64,000 nucleotides of DNA from Lachnospiraceae bacterium JC7 (GCA_000513555.1 ALYD01000001.1:124001-188000), one strand, 5' to 3'. Positions 42,796 through 51,964 are shown, numbered from the stretch's first letter. Notes: a model not told the origin generated them from the sequence alone. Numbers and translations are program-made.

Positions 42796-44685
42796 TTATT
42801 TACCAAGCATCTCTCCGAGATACTGTCCGCAGGTATAGCCTGATGTTACTGCCCATGCAGCCATGGAGCCCGGGATAGCCTCAGTTCCGTTGCAGCCGGC
42901 AGTTACCTCACCTATAGCATAGAGACCCGGGATAACTGTGCCGTCTTCCTTCTGAGCCTCGAAGTTCTTTGTGATGTCAAAACCGCCAAGTGTAGTTGCG
43001 AAACGGAGTCTCTGCTCGATGATGTAAACTGTGCTGTTCTCATCGAACTTTGTAAGAGCCTTACGGCCGAATTCTGCATCCTTTCCTGATTCAACAGTCT
43101 CGTTCCACTTCTTAAGCTCTGCCTCGAGTGCCTCAGGATCGAGACCTGCCTTCTCGGCAGCCTCCTTAAGGGTTCCTCTTGCAAATGTAGGATGGTCTGA
43201 ATCAGAGTTGAAGAACTCCTCCTGCTGCTCCATAGAGATATTACCAACTGCTGAAGTGTTGGTTGAAACCATCTCCGACCATGTGTCATAGCCGGTCTGA
43301 TCCATAACGATGTACATGATCTCGTCAGGCTGCTTTGTTGTTGCATTCTTGATGTCAGCGAAAGCAAGTGTCTCATCAACGAAACGCTTTGAATCCTTGT
43401 TTACGAAGAAAGCGCCTGTTGTATTTACAGTTGTAAGTGTAGGCATCGGAGTAGCGTAACCGTCGATGGTGTCCTCGCCCTTTGAGATACCGTTAGGGTA
43501 CATCTTTGCATAGCCCATGTTGAGCATCTTTGCGCCGACCTTTTCACCCATCTTCTGTCCGTCACCCATTGAGGACTTAACACCGTAGAATACCGCGTAC
43601 TGAAGGTCACCCTTCTTCTCTGAGATCATCTCGGCATTGGCACCGTAACCGCCTGTAGCGATAACAACAGCATCTGCCTTCCAGTTAATGGTGTTACCGT
43701 CAGCGTCTGTGGCAACAACACCGATGACCTTGCCTTCATCGTCAGTGATGAGCTCCTCGGCCTTTGTCTCAAGCTCCAGATCACCGCCCTTTTTGGTGAA
43801 GTTGTCAGTGAGGATCTCCATGGCATTTGACATACCGCCGTCACATACGAAGAATCTCTGAACTGTATGCTCAGGGAAGTCACTTCCGTAACGGTCGTTG
43901 AACGGAACCTTCTCTGTATCTCTTAACCAGTCAAGGGTCTTGCCCTGATTTTCAGCCATGATCCATACAAGGTCCTCGTTGTGACCTTCGCCTGAAGCCA
44001 TGATGTCATCGTGGATAAGCTGTACGCTGTCCCCTGTAAGACCAACTTCCTCCTGAAGCTTTGAGAGACCTGCGTCAATGCCTCCGGCGTTGGATGTGGC
44101 ACCGCCTGTATAGCTCATCTTTTCAAGGATAGTGACATTCTTGAGACCTGAATTAAGAGCTGCGTTACCGCAGGTAAGACCTGCTCCGCCTCCGCCGATG
44201 ATAAGAAGATCGGTTTCCTTCTCTATGGTTTTTGCTTCAGCCTTCTCGATCTCAGGGAAGTCACTCTTTGACATTCCGGCAGCTGCAAGTGCTGCTGCGA
44301 GAGCTTCCTCTATACCCTTGCTTGTGTAGGTAGCACCTGATACAGAGTCAACATTGACTGTGTGGTGCTCATTCATTTCAGCCATGATCTTTTCGATGGC
44401 CTTACCACCCACGTTAGGAGTTTCCTTGTCTCCTACGATCTCTGCAGATTCAAGTACGCTGTCCTTTAAGTTCAGAGTAACTGTGACATCACCCTCAAAG
44501 CCCTTTCCTGTTCCGCTGAATTCTCCTGTGATTCCTGCATTTTCTGCTGTTTCAGTTGCGGCAGCTGTTGTTGCAGCAGCTGTTGTTGCAGCAGCGGTGG
44601 TTGCTTCAGGTGTTGCAGTACTTCCGCAGCCTGCCAGAGTTGCCGCCATAAGAAGTGCGGCAGATGTTCTGAAAACTTTTTTCAT
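42796..44685 (-). CDS. Surface lipoprotein FMN/FAD-dependent reductase (fumarate-reductase-like, UrdA-type architecture)
   Basis: 629 residues: signal peptide with lipobox L-A-G-C (Cys20), Thr/Ala linker to about 50, an FMN_bind domain (50-135) whose D-S-V-S-G-A-T-Y (113-120) is the ApbE-type covalent FMN attachment motif (Thr119), then an FAD domain (G-G-G-G-A-G, 164-169) of the fumarate reductase flavoprotein family. In place of the fumarate-binding H-H-T-x-G-G it reads R-F-A-T-T-L-G-G, so fumarate is not assured. Such proteins reduce external acceptors in anaerobic respiration. The start MKKVFRT follows GGGGAG; the frame runs 18 codons upstream without a site. Divergent from a TetR gene with an operator-like palindrome between. 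Confidence 0.9.
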   Translation of the reverse strand: MKKVFRTSAALLMAATLAGCGSTATPEATTAAATTAAATTAAATETAENAGITGEFSGTGKGFEGDVTVTLNLKDSVLESAEIVGDKETPNVGGKAIEKIMAEMNEHHTVNVDSVSGATYTSKGIEEALAAALAAAGMSKSDFPEIEKAEAKTIEKETDLLIIGGGGAGLTCGNAALNSGLKNVTILEKMSYTGGATSNAGGIDAGLSKLQEEVGLTGDSVQLIHDDIMASGEGHNEDLVWIMAENQGKTLDWLRDTEKVPFNDRYGSDFPEHTVQRFFVCDGGMSNAMEILTDNFTKKGGDLELETKAEELITDDEGKVIGVVATDADGNTINWKADAVVIATGGYGANAEMISEKKGDLQYAVFYGVKSSMGDGQKMGEKVGAKMLNMGYAKMYPNGISKGEDTIDGYATPMPTLTTVNTTGAFFVNKDSKRFVDETLAFADIKNATTKQPDEIMYIVMDQTGYDTWSEMVSTNTSAVGNISMEQQEEFFNSDSDHPTFARGTLKEAAEKAGLDPEALEAELKKWNETVESGKDAEFGRKALTKFDENSTVYIIEQRLRFATTLGGFDITKNFEAQKEDGTVIPGLYAIGEVTAGCNGTEAIPGSMAAWAVTSGYTCGQYLGEMLGK

Positions 44686-44740
44686 TTCTTCTCTCCCCTC
44701 TTTGATGTAGACATGAATGTTGTAACTCGCGCAACACATC

Positions 44741-44760
44741 TATGTTACCGCGGTCACATA
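44741..44760. promoter_or_regulatory. Palindromic operator candidate (TetR)
   Basis: TATGTTACCGCGGTCACATA, a 20-bp inverted repeat with one mismatched pair, placed just downstream of the -10 of the reductase promoter, where a bound repressor would block transcription. A second, looser dyad (TGTTG-N9-CAACA) lies at 44718-44736. Confidence 0.6.
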
Positions 44761-44767
44761 TAACAAA

Positions 44768-44796
44768 AATTTAACAAAGTAGTCTTTTGTGGTCAA
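44768..44796 (-). promoter_or_regulatory. Promoter of the flavin reductase gene
   Basis: Minus strand -35 TTGACC (44791-44796), 17-base spacer, -10 TAAATT (44768-44773). Confidence 0.65.
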
Positions 44797-44928
44797 TCGC
44801 AATAAATCACAAATGAATACACTATGCTTTGTGCAAAATGCCGAAGGCAATATTGGATGTATCCCGTTGAAATCTCTGATGCAGATGGGTACACTATGGA
44901 GGAACCTGAAAATAAAGGAAAAAAACAT

Positions 44929-45498
44929 ATGACACCAAACATGACATCAACCAGGGATCTGATTCGTGATACTGCTCTCGATCTGTTTAAGGAACAGGGC
45001 TATGAAAATGTGACTATCATGGACATTTGCAGAAAATGCGAGATCACGAAGAGAACCTTTTACTATCATTATGAATCCAAAGCAGAACTTCTGGGCGGAG
45101 TTGTAAAGTACTGGGGCATCCAGGCTGAGCGCCTGCTCCATACCTTTGCTTCGGAAGAAAAGAATATAAGTATTTTGTGGCAGCTTATGAAGGTCTACTG
45201 TGATAATGCAGTGAAATATGGTCCGAACATAGTGAAGCAGGTCTATATACTGACTATTCAGAACAGTCAGGGAGTTCATTTCCCGCAGCAGATGTATCTT
45301 TTTGATCTGGCAGTTCAGCTTCTGAAAAAGGCTCAGTCAGCCGGGGAGATCCTGAACCCGAAAGATCCTGAAGAAATAGTATTTATACTTTATCATGCTC
45401 TCAGAAGCCTCACTATTTCATGGGCTTCAGAGGACGGAAGCTATGACCTCATAGATGAATATAAAAAATTGTTTGATATCATCGTCGGTAACCCATAG
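44929..45498 (+). CDS. TetR-family transcriptional regulator
   Basis: N-terminal TetR helix-turn-helix: R-D-L-I-R-D-T-A-L-D-L-F-K-E-Q-G-Y-E-N-V-T split by I-M-D-I-C-R-K-C-E-I-T-K-R-T-F-Y-Y-H-Y; C-terminal ligand domain divergent. The frame is open from 44824, but the start MTPNMTS is preferred: AAAGGA precedes it and the 189-residue length is normal. Likely regulates the divergent surface reductase. Confidence 0.88.
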   Translation: MTPNMTSTRDLIRDTALDLFKEQGYENVTIMDICRKCEITKRTFYYHYESKAELLGGVVKYWGIQAERLLHTFASEEKNISILWQLMKVYCDNAVKYGPNIVKQVYILTIQNSQGVHFPQQMYLFDLAVQLLKKAQSAGEILNPKDPEEIVFILYHALRSLTISWASEDGSYDLIDEYKKLFDIIVGNP

Positions 45499-45508
45499 TG
45501 AAATATAA

Positions 45509-45551
45509 AAGTCCCTGTACCACACTTTTCTAAGGCATGGTGCAGGGACTT
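45509..45551. terminator. Terminator between tetR and VOC genes
   Basis: Stem AAGTCCCTGTACCA/TGGTGCAGGGACTT (one G-U); the T-run (TTTTATATTT) is on the minus strand, so it mainly serves the VOC gene, possibly both. Confidence 0.8.
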
Positions 45552-45619
45552 GATTTCGCTCTCAAAAAAAATATGGGTTTACGGTCTCATCGGCAGGAAT
45601 CCATATGATCTTAAAGCGA

Positions 45620-46000
45620 TTATTCCTTATCCTTCTTTATGTGCTCGGAAATCGTGATCGGGAAGCCTGAAGGAGAAATAAGCATAGTTGCTCTTGAGGA
45701 GCTTGTGTCTGTTACCTTATCTCCGCGAGGATTAACGTAGCCCTTGGAAATAAGGAAATCATAAGCCTCCTGGAAATTATCCACATTCATACTCATGGAA
45801 GTAAGGTCTCTTTCTGTTTTTTCCGATGCAGCTATATTGATGCGGAATCCATTGGCATCCTTCATGGAAAAATTGGTGACGGTGCCGCCTTCGATATCCG
45901 TCTTCGTGTGACGTCTTTCGAAGCCGAGTTCTTCAAAAACCTTCATTACCGCTTCCGGGTCCTTTGTTACGATCAATGGGCAAAAACCTGTGATTTTCAT
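45620..46000 (-). CDS. VOC (glyoxalase/bleomycin-resistance) family protein
   Basis: 126 residues with the beta-alpha-beta-beta-beta pattern of half a VOC fold (C-P-L-I-V-T-K-D-P-E-A-V-M-K-V-F-E-E-L-G-F; G-F-R-I-N-I-A; I-S-P-S-G-F-P-I-T-I-S-E). Function ranges from metal-dependent lyases to binding proteins, so no reaction assigned. ATG chosen 9 bases after GGAG; a TTG two codons earlier is too close. Confidence 0.82.
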   Translation of the reverse strand: MKITGFCPLIVTKDPEAVMKVFEELGFERRHTKTDIEGGTVTNFSMKDANGFRINIAASEKTERDLTSMSMNVDNFQEAYDFLISKGYVNPRGDKVTDTSSSRATMLISPSGFPITISEHIKKDKE

Positions 46001-46141
46001 AGTCAAATACTCCTTCCATATATTAATTTGATTCTAAAAAAAACTTTCGGCGGGCTTACGGTAAGGAATAAGTGAATAACACATTTTTTTTGTCATTAAA
46101 CATAAGGATATCTGAGCTTATGCCGGTATGCAAATAGACAT

Positions 46142-47797
46142 TTAAACAGATTCTGAAATGTAGATCCTCTGTTTCCTGAGCCAGTTGATCATATCGTCTT
46201 CAGTGGAATCAGTGGAAAGACCGCTGAACTTTGCAAAGGCATCTTCGGAAATGATCTTAACCATGATGACTGGATCCTTAGGAAGGGCCTCTTCCATATT
46301 TTCACATAACTCATCCTCTATCAGAGCTCTTCTCAGATACTCCTCGTCCTCTCTAAGGTAAATGTCATAATTTGAGACAACATCGTCGAAGTCCGGGATC
46401 CGCTCAGGTGTGAATTTTGAAACATTGTGAAACCCGAAGGGTGTATAGATGGACTCCTCCACAGGGATGAGAAAACAAAAGGGGACAGCTTTATCCTTCA
46501 GGATCTCAAAACATTTATTTAAAACGGAAGTCATGTATCCTTTGTTCCGCTCTTCTTTTTTCGTAGCAACGGCATAGATATAGTATATTTCAGCTGTCTG
46601 TCCGTTCCTGTTGCAGACTGTAAAAGGATTGAGGTGCGCCATGGCTATAACATCACTGTCAGATCTCATGCTGACGATGATGTTGTCCCGGCATCTGTCC
46701 TCATAGTACCAGTCAGAGAAACGTCCCTTATCTTCCGGGAAGACCTCTTCGTACAGGGCTTTGGTTTCGTATTTCTGTTTTATATCAGTCAATACATATG
46801 GGGCATCCATAGAGTCGGACATCTGTCCGATCTCCGCTTCGTATCTGTCGGTGGTCTCTTCCTTCCAGCCTTCGAAATCCTTCTGGAGAACCATATATTT
46901 TTTCGCATACCCGATGGGATTATAGCTCTCTTTGGCCTTTCTGAGTCCCGGCAGGCCACAGTCATCCTCACGGTTTATGATATCCGCCTCCGGAAATTCA
47001 TGTATCAGAAGCTGCTGGTTTATGACCTGATAGATTCCGGGAAATTCCGAATTGCCCTTCTCGATGGCTATGCAGGCCATATTTTCACTTGGATTCAGCG
47101 CTCCGATTGAAAAGGCCTCAAGCTGACCGTCAATAAATATTCCGCCGGCTCTGAACTCCTTGAGAGAAAAACAGTCTTTCAGCATCTCGTGCAGACCCAT
47201 GATTTCGTATTCCAGAGTATCTTCAGTTTCCTTTTCATCCTCCGTGCGTTTTTCGTACCACTTATCGAGAAACTCCAGAACCGTTTCCCTGTCGCTGCAG
47301 CTGAGGTTTCTGTATTCCCATCTTCCTTCGTATTCCCTGAAAAACTTGTTGACGAGGTTTTTCTTCTTATGGAATTTTTTGCCCGAAAGATTTCTTAATT
47401 CATCACCGCTATAGAGGTAGTCTTTTAAATCAAATTCCTCTCTGACGAGATATCTGCTGTTCTCTTTCAGTGCCAATGCTTCTACCGCTTCTTCGTCAGC
47501 GAGATATATCTTTAACGGCTTCTTCAGTACATTATTAAAATACTTTTCCATGACTTCGAAGTAGTGAGGAAGGTCTTCTTCTTTGCAATAAGGCATGGCA
47601 GAAAAGTATTCTCCCTTACTCTGCATCAGAAAAAGCAGAGCCTTATCATCCGCTATGGATACATGAATATCGTAATAGTCTCTCCAGAGAAAAGTATCCA
47701 GGACTCCGCTGTCGCAGGTCTTGTTCGGTCGCATATAGAAGAAGGGCGCTATCTTTTCTGCGTCGGTTGATTTAGGTACAAAAAAATTTAAATTCAT
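46142..47797 (-). CDS. DUF2156-GNAT two-domain protein
   Basis: 551 residues. The N-terminal about 300 residues match DUF2156 (F-V-P-K-S-T-D-A-E-K-I ... S-G-K-K-F-H-K-K-K-N-L-V-N-K-F; G-G-I-F-I-D-G-Q-L-E-A-F-S-I-G), which shares the fold of the lysyl-transferase part of MprF. The second part is a GNAT-like acetyltransferase (A-E-I-Y-Y-I-Y-A-V-A-T-K-K-E-E-R-N-K-G-Y-M), with an acidic C-terminal tail. Cytoplasmic; substrates unknown. Fusion of the two aminoacyl/acyl-transfer folds is seen in other Clostridia. Confidence 0.82.
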   Translation of the reverse strand: MNLNFFVPKSTDAEKIAPFFYMRPNKTCDSGVLDTFLWRDYYDIHVSIADDKALLFLMQSKGEYFSAMPYCKEEDLPHYFEVMEKYFNNVLKKPLKIYLADEEAVEALALKENSRYLVREEFDLKDYLYSGDELRNLSGKKFHKKKNLVNKFFREYEGRWEYRNLSCSDRETVLEFLDKWYEKRTEDEKETEDTLEYEIMGLHEMLKDCFSLKEFRAGGIFIDGQLEAFSIGALNPSENMACIAIEKGNSEFPGIYQVINQQLLIHEFPEADIINREDDCGLPGLRKAKESYNPIGYAKKYMVLQKDFEGWKEETTDRYEAEIGQMSDSMDAPYVLTDIKQKYETKALYEEVFPEDKGRFSDWYYEDRCRDNIIVSMRSDSDVIAMAHLNPFTVCNRNGQTAEIYYIYAVATKKEERNKGYMTSVLNKCFEILKDKAVPFCFLIPVEESIYTPFGFHNVSKFTPERIPDFDDVVSNYDIYLREDEEYLRRALIEDELCENMEEALPKDPVIMVKIISEDAFAKFSGLSTDSTEDDMINWLRKQRIYISESV

Positions 47798-47850
47798 ATT
47801 ATGCTTATGGTTCCTTTGGTAAAGATTCCTGTAAATTTATAAGGTTCAAA

Positions 47851-49086
47851 TTAGGTGAATACTTTTGAAAGATTACTTATCTCTTTCTGTTTTTCTTCAT
47901 CATCAAAATTCTGATATGCAAAGATTCCAAATCCGCTTACTTCTCCGGTTGAACGGGCATACATAACTTCCCTCGCCAGAATGTCATCGTAACGAAGCCA
48001 CTCCGTTGTTTCATTTCCGTCCCAGCTGTCAGTGCCGCACTTGTAAAGAGCGAGACCGATGTAGAGTTTCACCGGACTATGGAGTTCGTTTTTCAGCTCT
48101 ATCCAGTCTGAAAGGCAGGTCGCAAAAGCCTGGGGAGAAGCATTGCCATCACCCTTTTTTGCCTCAAAGCCGTGATACAGCTGAGGCAGAATGTAATCCA
48201 CATACTGATCTGAACGCAGCCAGAGATCTATATCCACATAATAGGCTTTCTCATGACGAAGACTGGACAAAAGAGGTACCGGACTTACGCCGAAAACTGC
48301 AGAGGAATCTGCTTCATGGACAGCATCGTGAACGCGATGGATCAGAGTGGAGACATTGTTCCTTCTCCAGTCTGCAAGACTCATGGAAGAACCGGATGCC
48401 TCATAATCCGCAAGGTCAAAGGGCTGACCCTCTGTCAGTGAAGGATAGAAATAATCATCAAACTGGACGCCGTCTACCGGATAGTTTTTCACAACTTCTG
48501 TGACAGACTGCACCAGCAGGTCCTGAACCTCCTTCCTGGATGGATTCAAATAATAATCTCCATCGTGAAGAAGAACGTTGCCATTATCGAGCCATGACTT
48601 CAGGAAAGATCCTTCAGGAACATCCTCCCACTTTTTCATATAGCCTGTTACACGGTACGGGTTCAGCCATGCATGAAAAGAAAGGCCGTGTTTATGTGCA
48701 CTGTCTATCATGTATGAAAGCGCATCAAATTCAGGAGCTGATTCCCCGGTGCTGAGAAATTTTGACTCGGGAAATGTCGTAAGCTTTTTTCCGTAACTGT
48801 CAGAATGACTGTGGACATGGCAAAAAACAGCATTCATGCCCTTTTTCACCATATCCTCCATGATCTCATCGGTTTTCGCCTGAAATGCTTTCTGCTCTGT
48901 GGGCATCTCCATCCAGTCAAGATACGAAAACCATACTCCGCGGAATTCACCTTCATCGGCAGAGGGTGCAGACGTCTGAAATGTTTCCGTATTTGCAGCA
49001 GGCTCGGCAAAAACAGTTGAACTGCAGCCAAAAGTTGAGACTAAAAGCATCGCTATAGCCGAAATGATTCCGAGAATTTTTTTCAT
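47851..49086 (-). CDS. GHL10 (DUF187, YngK-like) glycoside-hydrolase-like lipoprotein
   Basis: Signal peptide with lipobox T-F-G-C (Cys21), then a TIM-barrel of the glycosyl-hydrolase-like 10 family: F-R-G-V-W-F-S-Y-L-D-W, M-N-A-V-F-C-H-V, S-F-H-A-W-L-N-P-Y-R-V, V-D-G-V-Q-F-D-D-Y-F-Y-P (acidic residues as in GH active sites) and I-L-P-Q-L-Y-H-G-F. 411 residues. Probably acts on cell-wall glycan or exopolysaccharide. GAGG precedes the ATG. Confidence 0.88.
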   Translation of the reverse strand: MKKILGIISAIAMLLVSTFGCSSTVFAEPAANTETFQTSAPSADEGEFRGVWFSYLDWMEMPTEQKAFQAKTDEIMEDMVKKGMNAVFCHVHSHSDSYGKKLTTFPESKFLSTGESAPEFDALSYMIDSAHKHGLSFHAWLNPYRVTGYMKKWEDVPEGSFLKSWLDNGNVLLHDGDYYLNPSRKEVQDLLVQSVTEVVKNYPVDGVQFDDYFYPSLTEGQPFDLADYEASGSSMSLADWRRNNVSTLIHRVHDAVHEADSSAVFGVSPVPLLSSLRHEKAYYVDIDLWLRSDQYVDYILPQLYHGFEAKKGDGNASPQAFATCLSDWIELKNELHSPVKLYIGLALYKCGTDSWDGNETTEWLRYDDILAREVMYARSTGEVSGFGIFAYQNFDDEEKQKEISNLSKVFT

Positions 49087-49140
49087 ATACCAACCTCTTT
49101 TTTGATGTTTTATGTTCTTAAATATGATCCCAAAGACTTT

Positions 49141-50148
49141 TTACTTTCCGAGATCGCTTGCAGAGATCAGACCATATGCGGATTCTGAATTCATCACGGC
49201 TCTCTTTATGGCTTCGCTCATCACCAGAGCGGCAAAGGAGCCTACCAGATCCTGATCTGCCGATAAGTCACCTACTGAAACAGCATATATACTGTCGCCG
49301 TCTGCACTTGTGTGTACCGGTCTTATGGAACGGGCATAACCGTCATGGGCCATTCCCGCAATTTTACAGAGTTGGGTCTTATTGAAAGAGGCATTGCAGA
49401 TCACGACACCGATAGTTGTGTTTCCTGTGAACTTATTTTCTTTCGATGAGATATCCTGAGCCATATATTCCAGGGTATCCCGGAATCCCTTCTTGTCTTC
49501 AGTGAGAAGTCCGGCAAGCTTTTCTCCGGTCTTCCAGTCATATATATCACCAAGAGCATTGACCGCTACAACAGCACCTATCTTCAATTCTCCGATCCGG
49601 ATCGCATAACTTCCTATTCCGGATTTCATGGAGGTGTCCATGCCGGCCATCTTTCCTACCGAGGCACCGCAGCCGGCACCGAAATTACCGTCTTTATAGT
49701 TCGGTGATTCACATGCGAGCTTTGCAGCTTCATAGCCCATTTTGGAATCCGGTCGCACTTTACTGTCACCTACTGAGAGATCATATAAATCGGACTGAAC
49801 CACCAGAGGGACTCTGGCAAAAACGGTATCATAGCCTATGTCGTTCTTCTCAAGATATTCCATGACACCATCGGCTGCTCCCAGTCCGAAAGCACTGCCT
49901 CCTGCCAGCACGATGCCATGGATAGCCTGTGCCACTGCAAGGGGCTTCAAAAGCTCGGATTCACGTGAAGCCGGTCCGCCGCCACGGACATCAAGTCCTG
50001 CGGGCATGCCGTTTTTGCTGATAAAAACGGTAAGACCTGTCCCTGCTTCTGCATTCTCGGTCTGGCCTATACATATATCTTCTATTTCAGTTACAGGGAT
50101 CTCTGTATATGCTCCGGATGTGCCAACGATATCTTCTTTTCTGTTCAT
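49141..50148 (-). CDS. P1 (DmpA/S58) family peptidase
   Basis: Ntn-hydrolase-like family of aminopeptidases and amide hydrolases that self-cleave before a Ser/Thr. Recognised by G-L-T-V-F-I-S-K-N-G-M-P-A-G-L-D-V-R-G-G-G-P, I-V-L-A-G-G-S-A-F-G-L-G-A-A-D-G-V and N-T-T-I-G-V-V-I-C-N-A-S-F (cleavage region). 335 residues, normal; no signal peptide. AGGA precedes the ATG. Substrate unknown. Confidence 0.9.
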   Translation of the reverse strand: MNRKEDIVGTSGAYTEIPVTEIEDICIGQTENAEAGTGLTVFISKNGMPAGLDVRGGGPASRESELLKPLAVAQAIHGIVLAGGSAFGLGAADGVMEYLEKNDIGYDTVFARVPLVVQSDLYDLSVGDSKVRPDSKMGYEAAKLACESPNYKDGNFGAGCGASVGKMAGMDTSMKSGIGSYAIRIGELKIGAVVAVNALGDIYDWKTGEKLAGLLTEDKKGFRDTLEYMAQDISSKENKFTGNTTIGVVICNASFNKTQLCKIAGMAHDGYARSIRPVHTSADGDSIYAVSVGDLSADQDLVGSFAALVMSEAIKRAVMNSESAYGLISASDLGK

Positions 50149-50259
50149 ATTATTCTATCCTCCACTGCGTATAGTTAGTGTGACGTCTGTTATTTTGATC
50201 TGTTGAAGAAAGCCTAATCAGATTATATCCTTAAATCGATACAAATTCAAAAAATTGAA

Positions 50260-50285
50260 AAGAGCGTCTCAAATGAGACGCTCTT
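50260..50285 (-). terminator. Terminator of the transglutaminase operon
   Basis: Perfect 11-bp stem AAGAGCGTCTC, loop of 4, T-rich tail on the minus strand; 20 bases after the stop of the membrane protein gene. Confidence 0.9.
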
Positions 50286-50304
50286 CGTTATGATCGCTAT
50301 TTTA

Positions 50305-50706
50305 TCAATGTCCTTCTATATTATCCCAGAAGGGTGCTTCTGTGACCACAGTAAGGGTATAGGAATCTTCTGTTCTGTCAAGCTCATAATACTTATACTG
50401 CTCGTCCAGTATTTCGGTAAGAGCCGGCTCCTGAAGCTCTGTGTCGAAGGTGATACGTGATAAGCAATCAACATGATTGCTGGTACCGGTAGTATTACCG
50501 GTTTCTGAATAGACATCTATTATGTCAGCATCATCAATGTGCGTCTCAACGTATTCCTTTAACTGAGCTGTCTGCTTATCCGTCGCCGAGTGATTTACAT
50601 AGATCCCAACGATCTCCATAATAATGAATAATGCGATAAGAACTGCCGGCGCAGAAATTAATGTTATTCCTGCGATTTTAAGAAAAGTTTTTATATGCTT
50701 AGTCAT
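50305..50706 (-). CDS. Small membrane-anchored protein coupled to the transglutaminase
   Basis: 133 residues: one strong membrane helix (about residues 8-33, T-F-L-K-I-A-G-I-T-L-I-S-A-P-A-V-L-I-A), then an external domain of about 95 residues with no recognised family. Start ATG overlaps the transglutaminase stop by 8 bases (ATGACTAA), so translation is coupled; ATGs two and four codons earlier are possible. Function unknown; by context it may help the surface transglutaminase. Confidence 0.72.
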   Translation of the reverse strand: MTKHIKTFLKIAGITLISAPAVLIALFIIMEIVGIYVNHSATDKQTAQLKEYVETHIDDADIIDVYSETGNTTGTSNHVDCLSRITFDTELQEPALTEILDEQYKYYELDRTEDSYTLTVVTEAPFWDNIEGH

Positions 50707-51835
50707 ACTCATATTCATATTCGTATTCGTAATTTCCGCCTTCACATTTATATGTGGCGTCATATCCACTGTACCAGTTTTTTTCTTCTATGTAATCATT
50801 GGTCATATAAACATCGTACTTATCGCCATCTGCTGTCGGAAGTTCACCTGTTCCATGTACATCATAGTAACTTGCTGCCCATGTTTCATGGTGCTCGATG
50901 TTTGAGACCTGATCATCTGTCAGATTTATGTATCCTTTGGAAAGACCCTTCTGGCCCTTCGTATCATCGTCTGCCCAGGTTATATCTACGTGATACCACT
51001 CTCCGTCCAGTTTTACAAGATTCCATGCATGAGTGGAATTTGAAACTATACGGGTTGAAAGACCTGCCGACTCGCATAGCTCCTGAAATGCTTCTGCATA
51101 GCCCTGACAAACGGCTTTGCCATTAACGAGAGCATTGTAAGAGCAGTAAGACAGCTTGTGTTTCTCAAAGCTGCCTCTGTAAGCGGCATAATCATACTTA
51201 CATTTCTTCTGAAGAAATCTCGCGACAGCCATCTCCTTTTCAAAATCGTTCATGTCTGCCTTGATGTTCTTTTTCAGAAAGTTCTTTACTACCTGTTCTT
51301 CTTTGGCCTTCTGCTCATCGGTCACAGCATACCTGTAAGAATTGGAAAAATCTGTATTCTCCGGCTGATACCATGTATTCTTTTTAAGCTCGTCGTTGTC
51401 AACGCCATCCTGATCTTCGGCGCTGTCACCGGTAAATTCCTGTCTGGCACCATGAGAGTCCACATAATATCCATCAGGTGTGGTAGTGTCGGTCAACATT
51501 TTTCCGTCAGCGCCAAGATAATACCATTCGCTGTTGGACTGGACCCATCCGCCCATGGCAGCGCTGCCACCAGTGTTCGGATTAAGATAATACCATCCGT
51601 TGTCTATATACACCCATCCGGTCTGCATGACTCCCGTAGCAGGATCCAGATAATACCACTTTCCGCCATCCTGAATCCAGCCGGTCGTATATGTCAGAGT
51701 TTCAGGACTTATGTAGTACCAGGCCCCGTTAAGAGACTGCCATCCTGCTCCCTCTGCGTATGCAGGACAAGCTGAAATTTCAGCCATGATACAAAGCGCA
51801 GCAGATGCTGCAATCAGTTTAAAATAGTTTTTCAT
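50699..51835 (-). CDS. Cell-wall-binding-repeat transglutaminase-like protein
   Basis: 378 residues. Signal peptide (1-27), then about four choline/cell-wall-binding repeats (residues 31-130; pattern G-W-x-x-x-x-G-x-W-Y-Y-L-x-x-x-G), and a transglutaminase-like papain-fold domain with the full triad Cys243 (A-V-C-Q-G-Y), His269 (T-H-A-W-N) and Asp284 (H-V-D-I-T-W). Likely cross-links or hydrolyses amide bonds at the cell surface. The C-terminus is a Tyr/Glu repeat (Y-E-Y-E-Y-E-Y-D). Upstream there are spaced direct repeats (51920-51964). Confidence 0.9.
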   Translation of the reverse strand: MKNYFKLIAASAALCIMAEISACPAYAEGAGWQSLNGAWYYISPETLTYTTGWIQDGGKWYYLDPATGVMQTGWVYIDNGWYYLNPNTGGSAAMGGWVQSNSEWYYLGADGKMLTDTTTPDGYYVDSHGARQEFTGDSAEDQDGVDNDELKKNTWYQPENTDFSNSYRYAVTDEQKAKEEQVVKNFLKKNIKADMNDFEKEMAVARFLQKKCKYDYAAYRGSFEKHKLSYCSYNALVNGKAVCQGYAEAFQELCESAGLSTRIVSNSTHAWNLVKLDGEWYHVDITWADDDTKGQKGLSKGYINLTDDQVSNIEHHETWAASYYDVHGTGELPTADGDKYDVYMTNDYIEEKNWYSGYDATYKCEGGNYEYEYEYEYD

Positions 51836-51919
51836 ACTTTCTTATTTACCCTTAAATCTTCTTGAACTTCAGCATCCAATGCGGATACCGATAATCCTGT
51901 ATCAGGATAATAAAGCTTA

Positions 51920-51964
51920 TCACATTTTATGAGGGAGAATCTAGCGTAGTTTCACATTTTATGA
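51920..51964 (-). promoter_or_regulatory. Two 13-bp direct repeats, 32 bp apart, upstream of the transglutaminase gene
   Basis: TCATAAAATGTGA occurs twice on the minus strand (51952-51964 and 51920-51932), three helical turns apart. A -10-like TATTAT (51907-51912) with no good -35 follows, so the repeats would cover the -35 region, as in activator-dependent promoters. An inverted repeat ATAATCCTG/CAGGATAAT (51891-51911) overlaps the -10. Confidence 0.55.
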
